33,511 nt of DNA from Oscillospiraceae bacterium (GCA_015067525.1 SVMH01000020.1:1-33511); one strand, 5' to 3'. Counted from the stretch's first letter, positions 7,667 to 16,228 are shown. Translations and numbers: made by a program. Notes: generated by a model from the letters alone, not told the origin.

Positions 7667-8815
7667 TTAGTTATTTTCAAAAAATGCGCGGATTTGTTCT
7701 TCGGTTGCCTGTACGCTGCCCTGGGCAAAGCCGTCCCGTCCGCCGCCACGGCCGGAAAGGGCGGTGTTCAGGTCTTTCACCAGCTGGCGGATATCGTGGC
7801 CGGCATGGATGATGGCATATTTATAGCTGCCGCTCTCGCCGCTGAATACGGCGCAGCGTCCGCCGGCCTTTTGGCTGACGGCGTCGCACAGGCGGCGCAC
7901 CCCGTCGCCTTGCAGGGGCGGTACGATCAGCAGCACATCGCCTTTTCCTGCAAATTCTTCCGCGGTGCGGCGGAAGGATTCCTCTTCCAGCGCGGCGGCG
8001 CGGGCTTTGGTATCGGAAAGCTCCGCCTGCAGGCGCTGCACGGCGGCATAGGTGGCCTCGCCCTTGACGGACAGGGCCTGACCGATGGCGTGGTTCTGCT
8101 CCCAGCTGCGGGAGAGGTATTCCAACGCGCGGCGGCCGCACAGCAGCTCCAGACGGACACCGCTGCGGAACTTCTGACAAGAGAGGAATTTCACCAGGCC
8201 CACCTCGCCGCTCTGATCCACGTGGGTGCCGCAGCAGGCGCAGGTATCGGCGCCGGGGAAGCTGGCGATGCGGACCTGGCCGGTCAGCTCCTTTTTGCTG
8301 CGGTATTCCAGGGTTTTCAGCTCTTCGGCGGTGGGGTAGGTGACCACAAAGTGGTGGTCCTCCCAGATATATTGGTTGGCCTTGGCCTCGATGGCAAGGA
8401 CGTCCTCCCACGTCATCTCGGCGTTGTAGTCAATGGTGACGATGTCGGCACCCATGTGGAAGCCCACGTTGTCGCACTGGAAGGCGGCGCACAGCATGCC
8501 GCTGACGATATGCTCGCCGGAGTGCTGCTGCATGTGGTCAAAGCGGCGCGTCCAGTCGATCTCGCCGTGGACCTCGCTGCCCACATCCAGAGGGGCAGAG
8601 CAGGTGTGGAGAATGACGCCGTCTTTTTCATGGACGTCGGTGACAGCGACACCGTTGAGAGAGCCGTGGTCGGCGGGCTGCCCGCCGCCTTCGGGATAGA
8701 AGGCGGTGCGGTCCAGCGTGACGAGCCAGCCGGACTTGCCGGCCTCGCAGGCGAGGACGGTGGCTTCAAATTCGGTTAAGTAGGCGTCGGAATAGTAGAG
8801 TTTCTCGGTTTCCAT
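7667..8815 (-). CDS. AlaX-type alanyl-tRNA editing protein with DHHA1 domain
   Basis: A 382-residue protein related to the editing half of alanyl-tRNA synthetase. It should hydrolyse Ser-tRNA-Ala (or Gly-tRNA-Ala) in trans. The N-terminal beta-barrel carries FYPEGGGQP (39-47); the zinc site is HSGEH (H98, H102) plus CCGTH (C194, H198). A helical segment (about 230-285) leads to a C-terminal DHHA1 domain with GGGRDGFAQGS, as in the long AlaX class. ATG 8815 is chosen for its AAAGGA upstream; ATG 8848 has none. It lies downstream of the aspS terminator; no good separate promoter was found. The operon continues with the DUF1292 gene. Confidence 0.9.
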   Translation of the reverse strand: METEKLYYSDAYLTEFEATVLACEAGKSGWLVTLDRTAFYPEGGGQPADHGSLNGVAVTDVHEKDGVILHTCSAPLDVGSEVHGEIDWTRRFDHMQQHSGEHIVSGMLCAAFQCDNVGFHMGADIVTIDYNAEMTWEDVLAIEAKANQYIWEDHHFVVTYPTAEELKTLEYRSKKELTGQVRIASFPGADTCACCGTHVDQSGEVGLVKFLSCQKFRSGVRLELLCGRRALEYLSRSWEQNHAIGQALSVKGEATYAAVQRLQAELSDTKARAAALEEESFRRTAEEFAGKGDVLLIVPPLQGDGVRRLCDAVSQKAGGRCAVFSGESGSYKYAIIHAGHDIRQLVKDLNTALSGRGGGRDGFAQGSVQATEEQIRAFFENN

Positions 8816-8859
8816 AGCGTCACATCCTTTGCACATAGTGTGCCACAAACGGCGGGAAA

Positions 8860-8896
8860 AGACAAGCGGCGGACGAAAATTTTCGTCCGCCGCTTG
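8860..8896 (-). terminator. Terminator of hisS-aspS
   Basis: A perfect 17-bp inverted repeat (8863-8879 / 8880-8896) after the aspS stop, with only a modest T-run (CTTTTCC) on the minus strand, so some read-through to the AlaX gene is possible. Confidence 0.78.
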
Positions 8897-8909
8897 AAAG
8901 ATCGGGGGA

Positions 8910-10685
8910 TTATTCCTCCTCGCCGACGATGGCGATATGCAGCTCGTCCAGCTGCTTCTGCGTGACGGCGGAGGGGGCGTCCATCATGACGTCCTGGGCA
9001 TTCTTGTTCATGGGGAAGGGGATGATCTCACGGATGGAGGCCTCACCTGCCAGCAGCATGACCATGCGGTCCACACCGGGGGCGATGCCGGCGTGGGGAG
9101 GTGCGCCGTAGGTGAAGGCGTTGTACATGGCGGGGAACTTGGCCTTCACATCCTCTTCGCCCAGACGGACCAGCTCGAAGGCCTTGATCATGATGTCGGG
9201 ATCGTGATTACGGACGGCGCCGGAGCTGAGCTCCACACCGTTGCACACCAGGTCGTACTGGTCGGCGGTGATGTCCAGGGGATCCACCTCGCCGCGCTCC
9301 ACTTTCAGCAGGGTTTCCATGCCGCCGCTGGGCATGGAGAAGGGGTTGTGGCAGAACTCCAGCTCGCCGGACTCCTCGCCGATCTCGTACATGGGGAAGT
9401 CCACGATCCAGCAGAACTCATAGCGCTCGGTGTCCATATGCTCAGGGCAGGCCTGGCCCAGCTTGTTGCGCAGCACGCCGGCAGTTTTCTGGGCGGCCAG
9501 CTTCTTGCCGGCAGTGAGACCCACGAAGCAGCCGGGGGTGAGGCCCAGCTTGGCGGTCAGCTCGTCCTTCAGGGGGGCAACGAACTTGGAGATGCCGCCG
9601 GCGATCTCGCCCTTTTCGTCCACCTTGAACCAGTAGGCCTTGTTGCCGGACTGGATCTCCACATCGGCGCACAGCTTGTCGATGGCCTTGCGGGCCAGCT
9701 TGCAGTCGCTGACCACGATAGCCTTGACGGTCTGGCCTTCGAAAGGGCCGAAACCGCAGTTCTGCAGTTCCTCGGTCACATCCTGCACCGTCAGGTCGAT
9801 GCGCAGGTCGGGCTTATCGGAGCCGTAGACCTCCATGGCCTCGTTGAAGGGGATGCGGCGGAAGGGAGCGGAGGAGGCGATGTCATAGGTGCCGTACTTG
9901 GCAAAGATGGGAGGCAGCACGTCCTCCAGCACGGCGAACACGTCGTCCTGAGTGGCGAAGGCCATCTCCATATCCAGCTGATAGAACTCACCGGGGCTGC
10001 GGTCACCGCGGGCGTCCTCGTCACGGAAGCAGGGGGCGATCTGGAAGTAACGGTCAAAGCCGGAGGTCATCAGCAGCTGCTTGAACTGCTGGGGAGCCTG
10101 AGGCAGAGCGTAGAACTTGCCGGGGTGCTTGCGGGCGGGCACCAGATAGTCGCGGGCGCCTTCGGGGGAGGAGGCGGTGAGGATGGGGGTGGTGATCTCC
10201 AGGAAGCCGTGCTCGGTCATGGCCTGACGCAGGGCGGACACCACGTTGCAGCGCAGGATGATGTTGTTCTTCACGGCGGGGTTGCGCAGGTCCAGATAGC
10301 GGTACTTCAGACGGGCCATCTCATCAGCCTCGCGGGAGCGATTGATCTCAAAGGGCAGGCTGTTGTGACGGCAGCGGCCCAGCACCTCGATCTTAGTGGG
10401 CACCACTTCGATCTCGCCGGTGGCCAGCTTGGCGTTCTTGCTGGAACGCTCGCGCACCACGCCCTCCACAGAGATGGTGGACTCCTTGTTCAGACCGTGG
10501 ATGGCTGCCATCATGTCCTCGGTCTCGATGACCACCTGGGTGGTACCGTAGAAGTCACGCAGCACCACAAAGGCGAAGTTGCTGCCCACTTCGCGGACGT
10601 TTTCCATCCAGCCGACGATCTTGACCTGCTTGCCGGCGTCGCTCAGGCGCAGCTCCCCGCAGGTATGGGTACGGGATTGCATCAT
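8910..10685 (-). CDS. aspS: Aspartyl-tRNA synthetase (bacterial type)
   Basis: A 591-residue class IIb synthetase. The N-terminal OB fold (about 1-105) binds the anticodon. Motif 2 lies in APCFRDEDARGDRSPGEFYQ, the bacterial GAD insertion occupies roughly 290-420, and motif 3 is GIAPGVDRMVML followed by the flipping region and FPMNKNAQDVM. The length and GAD insert fit the bacterial, not the archaeal, type. Whether it is discriminating or also charges tRNA-Asn cannot be decided here. Starts at ATG 10685 (or the next ATG, 10682) after AAAGGAG. It is second in the hisS-aspS operon, 73 bases after hisS, and under the Asp-type T-box. Confidence 0.96.
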   Translation of the reverse strand: MMQSRTHTCGELRLSDAGKQVKIVGWMENVREVGSNFAFVVLRDFYGTTQVVIETEDMMAAIHGLNKESTISVEGVVRERSSKNAKLATGEIEVVPTKIEVLGRCRHNSLPFEINRSREADEMARLKYRYLDLRNPAVKNNIILRCNVVSALRQAMTEHGFLEITTPILTASSPEGARDYLVPARKHPGKFYALPQAPQQFKQLLMTSGFDRYFQIAPCFRDEDARGDRSPGEFYQLDMEMAFATQDDVFAVLEDVLPPIFAKYGTYDIASSAPFRRIPFNEAMEVYGSDKPDLRIDLTVQDVTEELQNCGFGPFEGQTVKAIVVSDCKLARKAIDKLCADVEIQSGNKAYWFKVDEKGEIAGGISKFVAPLKDELTAKLGLTPGCFVGLTAGKKLAAQKTAGVLRNKLGQACPEHMDTERYEFCWIVDFPMYEIGEESGELEFCHNPFSMPSGGMETLLKVERGEVDPLDITADQYDLVCNGVELSSGAVRNHDPDIMIKAFELVRLGEEDVKAKFPAMYNAFTYGAPPHAGIAPGVDRMVMLLAGEASIREIIPFPMNKNAQDVMMDAPSAVTQKQLDELHIAIVGEEE

Positions 10686-10740
10686 AGTTCAAATCTCCTT
10701 TTTCAGGTGAATGTTAATTACGAAACGTATTACATCTTAT

Positions 10741-10759
10741 AAATATTGCAAACTGGAAT
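10741..10759. repeat. Short intergenic repeat, copy 1 (at hisS stop)
   Basis: AAATATTGCAAACTGGAAT, ending on the first base of the hisS stop codon (plus-strand sense). It matches the copy at serS in 15 of 19 positions. Confidence 0.5.
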
Positions 10760-12117
10760 CACTTTTCCAGGATCACGCAGCCGGAATTCTTCTCAGCAAG
10801 GCCTGCGTGGATGCGCGCAAGCGTCTCGTCAAAGCCCAGTTTGGTCTGCTCGCCGGTGACCATGTCCTTGCAGGCCACCACGCCGGCGGCGATCTCGTCA
10901 TCGCCCAGGAACACCACATAGGGGATGCCCAGATTGTTGGCGTAGTTCATCTTGGCCTTGAACTTCTTCTGTTCGGTGTAGAGCTGGGTGCGGATGCCGG
11001 CGCTGCGCAGCGCCGTGGCCAGAGAGATGGCGGGAGCCAGGTCCTCGGTCATGGGCAGGATCAGCACATCGGCGGGGGCGGTGGGCAGTTCGGGATTCAG
11101 CAGACCCTGCTCACCCAGCACGTAGAACAGGCGGGTCAGGCCGATGGAGATACCTACGCCGGGCAGCTGACGGTCGGTGTAGTACTCGGCCAGGTTGTCA
11201 TAGCGGCCGCCGGAGCAGACGGAGCCGATCTCGGGGTGGTCGAGAAGGGTGGTCTCGTAGACGGTGCCGGTGTAGTAGTCAAGGCCGCGGGCGATGGTGA
11301 GATCCACGGCGAAGTTGGCTTCGCCCACGCCGAAGGCAGCCAGATACTTCACCACGGTGTTCAGCTCGCCCAGGCCTTCGTCAAAGGTCTCGTTGCGGCC
11401 GGCGTAGGCCTGCAGGGCGGTGAGGACTTCTTCGTTACTGCCGGTGATGGCGATGAACTTCAGGATCTCGTCGGCCTGCGCCTCGGTGAGGGCGATCTCG
11501 TCAACCAGCAGCTTGCGGACCTTCTCCGCGCCGATCTTATCCAGCTTGTCCACGGTGCGCATGATGTCGCCGGACTTGTCGCTCAGCTCCTGCATGGCGT
11601 AGAAGCCGTTGAGGATCTTGCGGTTGTTCACCCGGATCTGGAAGCGCTTGAGGCCCAGAGCGGTAAAGGTCTGGCAGATGATGGCGGGGATCTCCGCCTC
11701 GTTGATGATGTCCAGCTTGCCGTCGCCGATGATGTCGATGTCAGCCTGATAGAACTCGCGGAAGCGGCCACGCTGGGCACGCTCGCCGCGGTAGACCTTG
11801 CCGATCTGGTAGCGGCGGAAGGGGAAGGAAAGGTCATTGTAGTGCAGGGCCACATACTTGGCCAACGGCACCGTCAGGTCAAAGCGCAGGCTCAGGTCGG
11901 CGTCGCCCTTGCTGAAGCGATAGATCTGCTTTTCCGTTTCGCCGCCGCCCTTGGCCAGCAGCACTTCGCTGGCTTCAATGAGGGGGGTGTCCAGCGGGGT
12001 GAAGCCGTAGCGGGAGTAGGTGGTGCGCAGGATCTCCATGATCCGCTCCATCTGCTGCTGGGGTGCCGGCAGCAGTTCCATGAAGCCGGAGAGGGTGCGC
12101 GGGGTCATTTTCGCCAT
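10759..12117 (-). CDS. hisS: Histidyl-tRNA synthetase
   Basis: A 452-residue class II synthetase. Visible elements: motif 1 region YGFTPLDTPLIE (37-48), RFDLT (78-82), motif 2 RGERAQRGRFREF (110-122), the His-specific GLDYYTGTVYE and the glycine-rich CSGGRYDNL, then the C-terminal anticodon-binding domain. ATG 12117 has AAAGGAG nine bases upstream; a longer frame reaching 12297 only crosses the T-box leader. It is first gene after an Asp-specific T-box and followed by aspS. Confidence 0.96.
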   Translation of the reverse strand: MAKMTPRTLSGFMELLPAPQQQMERIMEILRTTYSRYGFTPLDTPLIEASEVLLAKGGGETEKQIYRFSKGDADLSLRFDLTVPLAKYVALHYNDLSFPFRRYQIGKVYRGERAQRGRFREFYQADIDIIGDGKLDIINEAEIPAIICQTFTALGLKRFQIRVNNRKILNGFYAMQELSDKSGDIMRTVDKLDKIGAEKVRKLLVDEIALTEAQADEILKFIAITGSNEEVLTALQAYAGRNETFDEGLGELNTVVKYLAAFGVGEANFAVDLTIARGLDYYTGTVYETTLLDHPEIGSVCSGGRYDNLAEYYTDRQLPGVGISIGLTRLFYVLGEQGLLNPELPTAPADVLILPMTEDLAPAISLATALRSAGIRTQLYTEQKKFKAKMNYANNLGIPYVVFLGDDEIAAGVVACKDMVTGEQTKLGFDETLARIHAGLAEKNSGCVILEK

Positions 12118-12170
12118 GGTGGATCGCTCCTTTATGTGAAGATATTTCGTGATTTCCGGTTTACGGGGGC

Positions 12171-12209
12171 AAAAAAACGCTCCCGTCCCCTTGTTTTGGG
12201 ACGAGAGCG
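12171..12209 (-). terminator. T-box attenuator terminator of hisS-aspS
   Basis: Stem CGCTCTCGTCCC with GGGACGGGAGCG (12-bp including a G-T pair) and then seven T residues on the minus strand. Confidence 0.9.
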
Positions 12210-12413
12210 CAATGCTTCGTGGTGCCACCCAAATTCGGTATCGTTCGATACCCTTTCGTGCTCCTTGCTGCGGGGAGCGAGCCGCGGATGTTTCCATCCC
12301 CGCTCGGTCGCTGTCTTCCTTCTGCTTACCGCAGCGCGCTTACAGCCAAAGGCGCGCCTCTCTGGGGCGGTGGGACAGAACTACTCCTGCGACGTCATCG
12401 CGGTCAAATTCCA
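12171..12413 (-). promoter_or_regulatory. T-box leader (tRNA-Asp type) of hisS-aspS
   Basis: Reading on the minus strand: AGTA, then the distal CAGAGAG with GGCTG, then the specifier stretch GAA-GAC-A with GAC (Asp codon) at 12315-12313, closed by GTCGC/GCGAC pairing. The T-box itself is GGGTGGCACCACG (12230-12218); the C in TGGC would pair with discriminator G73 of tRNA-Asp. A strong terminator follows at 12209-12171. Specifier and discriminator therefore agree on Asp. No His codon is placed at the specifier. Uncharged tRNA-Asp should let transcription pass into hisS and aspS. Confidence 0.88.
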
Positions 12414-12419
12414 ACGTAG

Positions 12420-12448
12420 ATTGTATGCGGTTTGCCGCAAAAAGTCAA
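12420..12448 (-). promoter_or_regulatory. Sigma-A promoter of hisS-aspS
   Basis: -35 TTGACT (12448-12443), 17-base spacer, -10 TACAAT (12425-12420). The -35 box contains the TGA stop codon of mgsA, so the two units abut without a terminator. Confidence 0.85.
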
Positions 12449-12861
12449 GTGGTGAAGGGGCGGGGCTTGGGATTGACGATGCTGCGCCAATCCAGATCGC
12501 CGCGGGCCAGACCCAGCACCAACATCTCGGCGGTGGCCAGATTGCTGGCGTAGGGGATATTGTTCTGATCGCACAGGCGGAAGATATAGGTGATGTCTTC
12601 GTTGGTGACCTTGACGTTGGGATCGTCGAAGCACAGTACCATGTCGATCTCGTTATAGGCGATACGGGCGCCGATCTGCTGGCCGCCGCCGTGGGCGAAG
12701 GGCAGGAAACGGTGCACGCTCAGACCGGTGGCTTCGCTGATGTGCCGTCCGGTGGCGGAAGTGGCGCACAGGGTATGCTGGGCCAGAATGCCGCAATAGG
12801 CGGTGCAGAACTGGGTCAGCAATTCTTTGCGGTTGTCGTGGGCGATCAAAGCAATATTCAT
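12445..12861 (-). CDS. mgsA: Methylglyoxal synthase-like protein with altered active site
   Basis: A 138-residue protein aligning over its whole length with methylglyoxal synthase, which turns dihydroxyacetone phosphate into methylglyoxal and phosphate. The N-terminal ALIAHD (H8, D9), the DP at 80-81, NEDI (D89) and the tail GDLDWR fit the family. However, the segment corresponding to SGPxGGDQQ reads LPFAHGGGQQ, so the catalytic base (E. coli Asp71) is Gly60, the phosphate-binding Ser-Gly is lost, and the place of His98 appears to be Asn87. The TGTTG loop is TSATG. It may be inactive, have a changed reaction, or act as a phosphate-ligand sensor. Its place after minD follows the usual clostridial order. 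Starts at ATG 12861 after GAGAGGAGAG. Confidence 0.8.
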   Translation of the reverse strand: MNIALIAHDNRKELLTQFCTAYCGILAQHTLCATSATGRHISEATGLSVHRFLPFAHGGGQQIGARIAYNEIDMVLCFDDPNVKVTNEDITYIFRLCDQNNIPYASNLATAEMLVLGLARGDLDWRSIVNPKPRPFTT

Positions 12862-12896
12862 GGGGGGATCTCTCCTCTCTCTATATTTACACGGGG

Positions 12897-13634
12897 TTAA
12901 ATACGCATCAAAGGGACTTTTTCGCCGGCAAGTCGCCGTGCGATATTCTCATAGGCGCGGGCGGCGTAGAAATTGAAGTCCCGCAAGGCGATGCCGCGGT
13001 TGAGCGCGGCGGGTACGTCGCTGTCTTCGGGGATGACGCCGATGAGGGGCAGACCTGCTGTATCGATGGCGTCGTCAATGGTGGTGTGGAGCGCCTTGAG
13101 CATCTTTTTCTGCACGCGGCCCACCGCCAGATGGACGCTGCCGCGGGGGAACTGGTGCAGCTCCATCACGGTGCGCTGGGCATCCCGCAGGGCGGAATTG
13201 TCGGTTGTGGTGACCACCACCACGCTGTCGGCGCAGAAGGTGGCCAGACGGAAGCCCAGACCCAGACCGGCGGGTGCGTCGATGAGGCAAAAATCGAAGC
13301 TTTCGCGGATCTCCTCAGCCAGACGCCGCATCTGGCCCTGACTGACCTCCAGCGCTTCGGCGGTCTGGGGGGCGGTCAGCAGATGCAGCTGGGTATACTT
13401 GCGGTGGGTGACAGTGGCCTCGGCCAGCGGGCAGCGGCCGCGCGCCACGTCACAAAAGTCCATCATGGCGCTGTCGCTCAGGCCCAGAGCAAGGTCCAGA
13501 TTCCGCAGCGTGATATCGCAGTCCACGCACAGCGTGCGGTAGCCCATTTCGGCCAGAGCAATGCCCACATTGGCGGTGAAGGAGGTTTTGCCTGTGCCGC
13601 CTTTTCCGGACACTACTGCGATGATTTTACCCAT
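12897..13634 (-). CDS. minD: MinD-like septum-site ATPase, short form
   Basis: A 245-residue ParA/MinD-superfamily ATPase. Deviant Walker A is SGKGGTGKTS (K11 and K16), followed by LCVDCDITLRNLDLALG and FCLIDAPAGLGLGF typical of MinD. MinD normally dimerises on the membrane through a C-terminal amphipathic helix and recruits MinC; here the chain stops soon after the last core helix (ENIARRLAGE) with only KVPLMRI, and no Phe/Lys-rich helix follows. No minC or minE lies nearby. Start ATG 13634 after GAGGTG; an upstream in-frame start at 13664 is less likely. It sits between rsmG and mgsA, spacing 48 and 35 bases, probably one operon. Confidence 0.82.
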   Translation of the reverse strand: MGKIIAVVSGKGGTGKTSFTANVGIALAEMGYRTLCVDCDITLRNLDLALGLSDSAMMDFCDVARGRCPLAEATVTHRKYTQLHLLTAPQTAEALEVSQGQMRRLAEEIRESFDFCLIDAPAGLGLGFRLATFCADSVVVVTTTDNSALRDAQRTVMELHQFPRGSVHLAVGRVQKKMLKALHTTIDDAIDTAGLPLIGVIPEDSDVPAALNRGIALRDFNFYAARAYENIARRLAGEKVPLMRI

Positions 13635-13682
13635 AATGACACCTCGTTTCAAGGGGAAATCCACAAATTAACAAAAATTCGA

Positions 13683-14390
13683 TCAAATGAGAGGGTTTTT
13701 CTTGATTCTGGCAAAGGCGCGGGGGAAGGTAACGGGAGTCGGCTTGACCTTGCGGATGATGACCAGCCGGTGGCGTACATCGGTGCCGGGGATGGTGTAG
13801 TCCCGCACGGCCTCCACGCTGCCGCCCAGCTGAGCGATGGCACTTTTGGCCTGGCGCAGTTCCTCGTCGCAGTCCACCGACTTCATGGCTAGGAACGCAC
13901 CGCCCACCTTGACCATGGGCAGGGCCAGCTCGCACAGCACATTCAGCGCCGCTACGGCGCGGGAGGTAGCATAGTCAAACTTCTCGCGGTGGTTCCGGGC
14001 ATATTCCTCCGCCCGGCCGTGGACGCAGCGGGTGGTGTGGAGACCCAGCGTATCGCAGACCTCCTGCAAAAAGCCGATGCGCTTATTGAGGCTGTCCAGC
14101 AGCGTCAACTTTGCCGTGGGCTCCAGGATCTGCAGCGGCATGCCGGGGAAGCCGGCACCGGTACCCACATCAATAACGCTTTTGCCCTTGAGGTCGGCCA
14201 TGGTTAGCACGGCGGCACAGTCCAGCAAATGCAGCTGTGCCACATCCACCGGATCGGTGATGGCGGTCAGGTTCATGACCTGATTCTTTTCCAGCAGCAG
14301 CTCGGCAAAGGTCAGCAGCTGATCTGTTTTGCCGACGTCCAGACCGTAGGTCTGCAGGCCCTGCTGCAACAGTTCGGTGGTGCTTCTCAC
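13683..14390 (-). CDS. rsmG: 16S rRNA (guanine527-N7)-methyltransferase RsmG
   Basis: A 235-residue RsmG (GidB) with S-adenosylmethionine motif [15 protein letters not shown] (71-85), the N-terminal helical part [17 protein letters not shown], and [11 protein letters not shown]. It methylates G527 of 16S rRNA; loss of the gene gives low-level streptomycin resistance in other bacteria. The start is GTG 14390, overlapping the mscL stop (GTGA), so translation is coupled. rsmG is usually next to the chromosomal parAB genes, and here they lie in the same probable operon with serS and mscL in between. Confidence 0.93.
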   Translation of the reverse strand: MRSTTELLQQGLQTYGLDVGKTDQLLTFAELLLEKNQVMNLTAITDPVDVAQLHLLDCAAVLTMADLKGKSVIDVGTGAGFPGMPLQILEPTAKLTLLDSLNKRIGFLQEVCDTLGLHTTRCVHGRAEEYARNHREKFDYATSRAVAALNVLCELALPMVKVGGAFLAMKSVDCDEELRQAKSAIAQLGGSVEAVRDYTIPGTDVRHRLVIIRKVKPTPVTFPRAFARIKKNPLI

Positions 14391-14833
14391 TTCTGCTCCT
14401 TCAGCAGGTCGCGGATCTCGGTCAGCAGCTCTTCGGCGGTGGGAGCGGGAGGAGCGGGCTCGGGCTCGGGCTCCGGCTCGGGGGCGGGCTCTTCCTTCTT
14501 GCGGTGCAGAGCGTTGAGACCCTTGACCAGGCAGAACACGGCGAAGGCAATGATGATGAAGTCCAGAATGATGGCAATGGTGCTGCCGTACTTTACGGCA
14601 ACCTCTGCGGCGCTGACAGTGCCGTCAGCGGCCACAACGGCTTCCTTCAGCACCCACTTCCATTCGGTGAAATCCACACCGCCGGTGAGGATGGAGATCA
14701 GGGGCATGATGATGTCGTTGACGATGGAGGTGGTGATCTTGCCGAACGCGCCGCCGATGACGACGCCGACGGCCATGTCTACCACGTTGCCGCGCATGGC
14801 AAAGGCTTTGAATTCCTCAAAAAACTTTTTCAT
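14387..14833 (-). CDS. mscL: Large-conductance mechanosensitive channel MscL
   Basis: A 148-residue channel protein that opens on hypo-osmotic shock. The N-terminal amphipathic helix and TM1 carry [23 protein letters not shown]2 is [18 protein letters not shown]. Between TM2 and the C-terminal bundle lies a low-complexity acidic linker with repeated Glu-Pro pairs (about residues 114-125), then [20 protein letters not shown] 14833 has AGGAG upstream. Overlaps rsmG by four bases. Confidence 0.94.
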   Translation of the reverse strand: MKKFFEEFKAFAMRGNVVDMAVGVVIGGAFGKITTSIVNDIIMPLISILTGGVDFTEWKWVLKEAVVAADGTVSAAEVAVKYGSTIAIILDFIIIAFAVFCLVKGLNALHRKKEEPAPEPEPEPEPAPPAPTAEELLTEIRDLLKEQK

Positions 14834-14870
14834 AAGTCACAACTCCTATACAAAGGGTATAAATTTTGCG

Positions 14871-14889
14871 AAATATTACAAATTGCAAT
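14871..14889. repeat. Short intergenic repeat, copy 2 (at serS stop)
   Basis: AAATATTACAAATTGCAAT, ending on the first base of the serS stop codon, the same placement as the hisS copy. Confidence 0.5.
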
Positions 14890-16193
14890 TACTTCTTGGG
14901 GACCAGTTTCTCGGTGCCGCCCATGTAGGGGCGCAGGACCTCGGGGATCAGCACGGTGCCGTCGGCCTGCAGGTTGTTCTCCAGGAAGGCGATGAGCATA
15001 CGGGGAGGAGCCACGCAGGTGTTGTTCAGGGTGTGGCACAGCTGAGGCTTGCCGTTCTCGTCCTTGTAGCGGATCTTCAGGCGGCGGGCCTGGGCGTCGC
15101 CCATGTTGGTGCAGGAGCAGACCTCAAAGAACTTCTGCTGGCGGGGAGACCATGCCTCGATGTCGCAGGACTTGACCTTCAGGTCGGCCAGGTCGCCGGA
15201 GCAGCACTCCAGCTGACGGACGGGGATGTCCAGATTACGGAACAGCTCCACACTGTAGCGCCACAGCTTCTCGTACCAGTCCTTGGACTCCTCGGGCTTG
15301 CAGACCACGATCATCTCCTGCTTTTCGAACTGGTGGATGCGGTACACGCCGCGCTCCTCGATGCCGTGGGAGCCCTTCTCCTTGCGGAAGCAGGGGGAGT
15401 AGGAGGTGAGGGTCTGGGGCAGCTTCTCGGTGGGCACGATCTGGTCGATGAAGCGGCCGATCATGGAGTGCTCGGAGGTGCCGATGAGGTACAGGTCCTC
15501 GCCCTCAATCTTATACATCATGCCGTCCATGTCGGTCTGGGACATAACGCCCTCCACCACGTTGCCGTGGATCATGAAGGGGGGGATGCAGTAGGTGAAG
15601 CCCTTGCTGATCATGAAGTCGCGGCCGTAGGCCAGCACAGCCTCGTGCAGGCGGGCGATGTCACCCAGCAGATAGTAGAAGCCGGAGCCGGAGACGCGGC
15701 CGGCAGCTTCCAGATCGATGCCGTCAAAGGACTCCATAATATCGGTGTGATAGGGGATGGGGAACTCGGGCACCCTGCACTCGCCAAAGCGCTCCACTTC
15801 CACGTTGTGGCTGTCGTCGGGGCCGATGGGCACGGAGGGATCGATGATCTGGGGGATGACCTTCATGATCTGATTGAGCTGCTCGGAGAGCTTGGCTTCC
15901 ATCTCCTCCAGCTGGGCCAGACGGTCGGCGTTGGCCTTGACCTGGGCCTTGACGGCCTCGGCCTCAGCCAGCTTGCTGGGATCCTTCTTAGCCTGACCCA
16001 TCAGCATGCCGATCTTCTTGGACAGCTGGTTGCGGCTGGCGCGCAGCTCGTTGGCTTCGGACTCGGCAGCACGCTTCTCGGCGTCCAGAGCAATGGCCTC
16101 ATCCACCAGAGGCAGCTTGGCGTTCTGGAACTTTTTGCGGATGTTTTCCTTGACGATTTCGGGATTTTCGCGGACAAAACGAATATCAAGCAT
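14889..16193 (-). CDS. serS: Seryl-tRNA synthetase
   Basis: A 434-residue class IIa synthetase. Residues about 30-105 form the long antiparallel coiled-coil arm that binds the long variable arm of tRNA-Ser. Motif 2 is YSPCFRKEKGSHGIEERGVYR with the following HQFEKQEM. Motif 3 is divergent: the usual GTGLAVGR is replaced by NNTCVAPPRMLIAFLEN, keeping the ATP-binding Arg; several Firmicute SerRS have a similar form. Starts at ATG 16193 (CAAAGGAGTTCATTATC before it). Unlike glyS and hisS, no T-box precedes it: only 52 bases, holding a parS site, separate it from parB. Confidence 0.95.
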   Translation of the reverse strand: MLDIRFVRENPEIVKENIRKKFQNAKLPLVDEAIALDAEKRAAESEANELRASRNQLSKKIGMLMGQAKKDPSKLAEAEAVKAQVKANADRLAQLEEMEAKLSEQLNQIMKVIPQIIDPSVPIGPDDSHNVEVERFGECRVPEFPIPYHTDIMESFDGIDLEAAGRVSGSGFYYLLGDIARLHEAVLAYGRDFMISKGFTYCIPPFMIHGNVVEGVMSQTDMDGMMYKIEGEDLYLIGTSEHSMIGRFIDQIVPTEKLPQTLTSYSPCFRKEKGSHGIEERGVYRIHQFEKQEMIVVCKPEESKDWYEKLWRYSVELFRNLDIPVRQLECCSGDLADLKVKSCDIEAWSPRQQKFFEVCSCTNMGDAQARRLKIRYKDENGKPQLCHTLNNTCVAPPRMLIAFLENNLQADGTVLIPEVLRPYMGGTEKLVPKK

Positions 16194-16228
16194 GATAATG
16201 AACTCCTTTGAGATGATTTATGGTGTGG

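Noticed and set aside
5845-7812. 655-codon plus-strand frame opposite the MATE gene
   Set aside because: It spans several unrelated minus-strand genes and a terminator; composition (His, Gly, Asp repeats) is that of an antisense shadow.
12118-12297. Longer start for hisS
   Set aside because: The extension lies in the T-box leader and has no family similarity.
8937-12900. Two long plus-strand frames opposite aspS and hisS
   Set aside because: They cross gene boundaries, the T-box and the promoter of the real operon, and show no recognisable domain.
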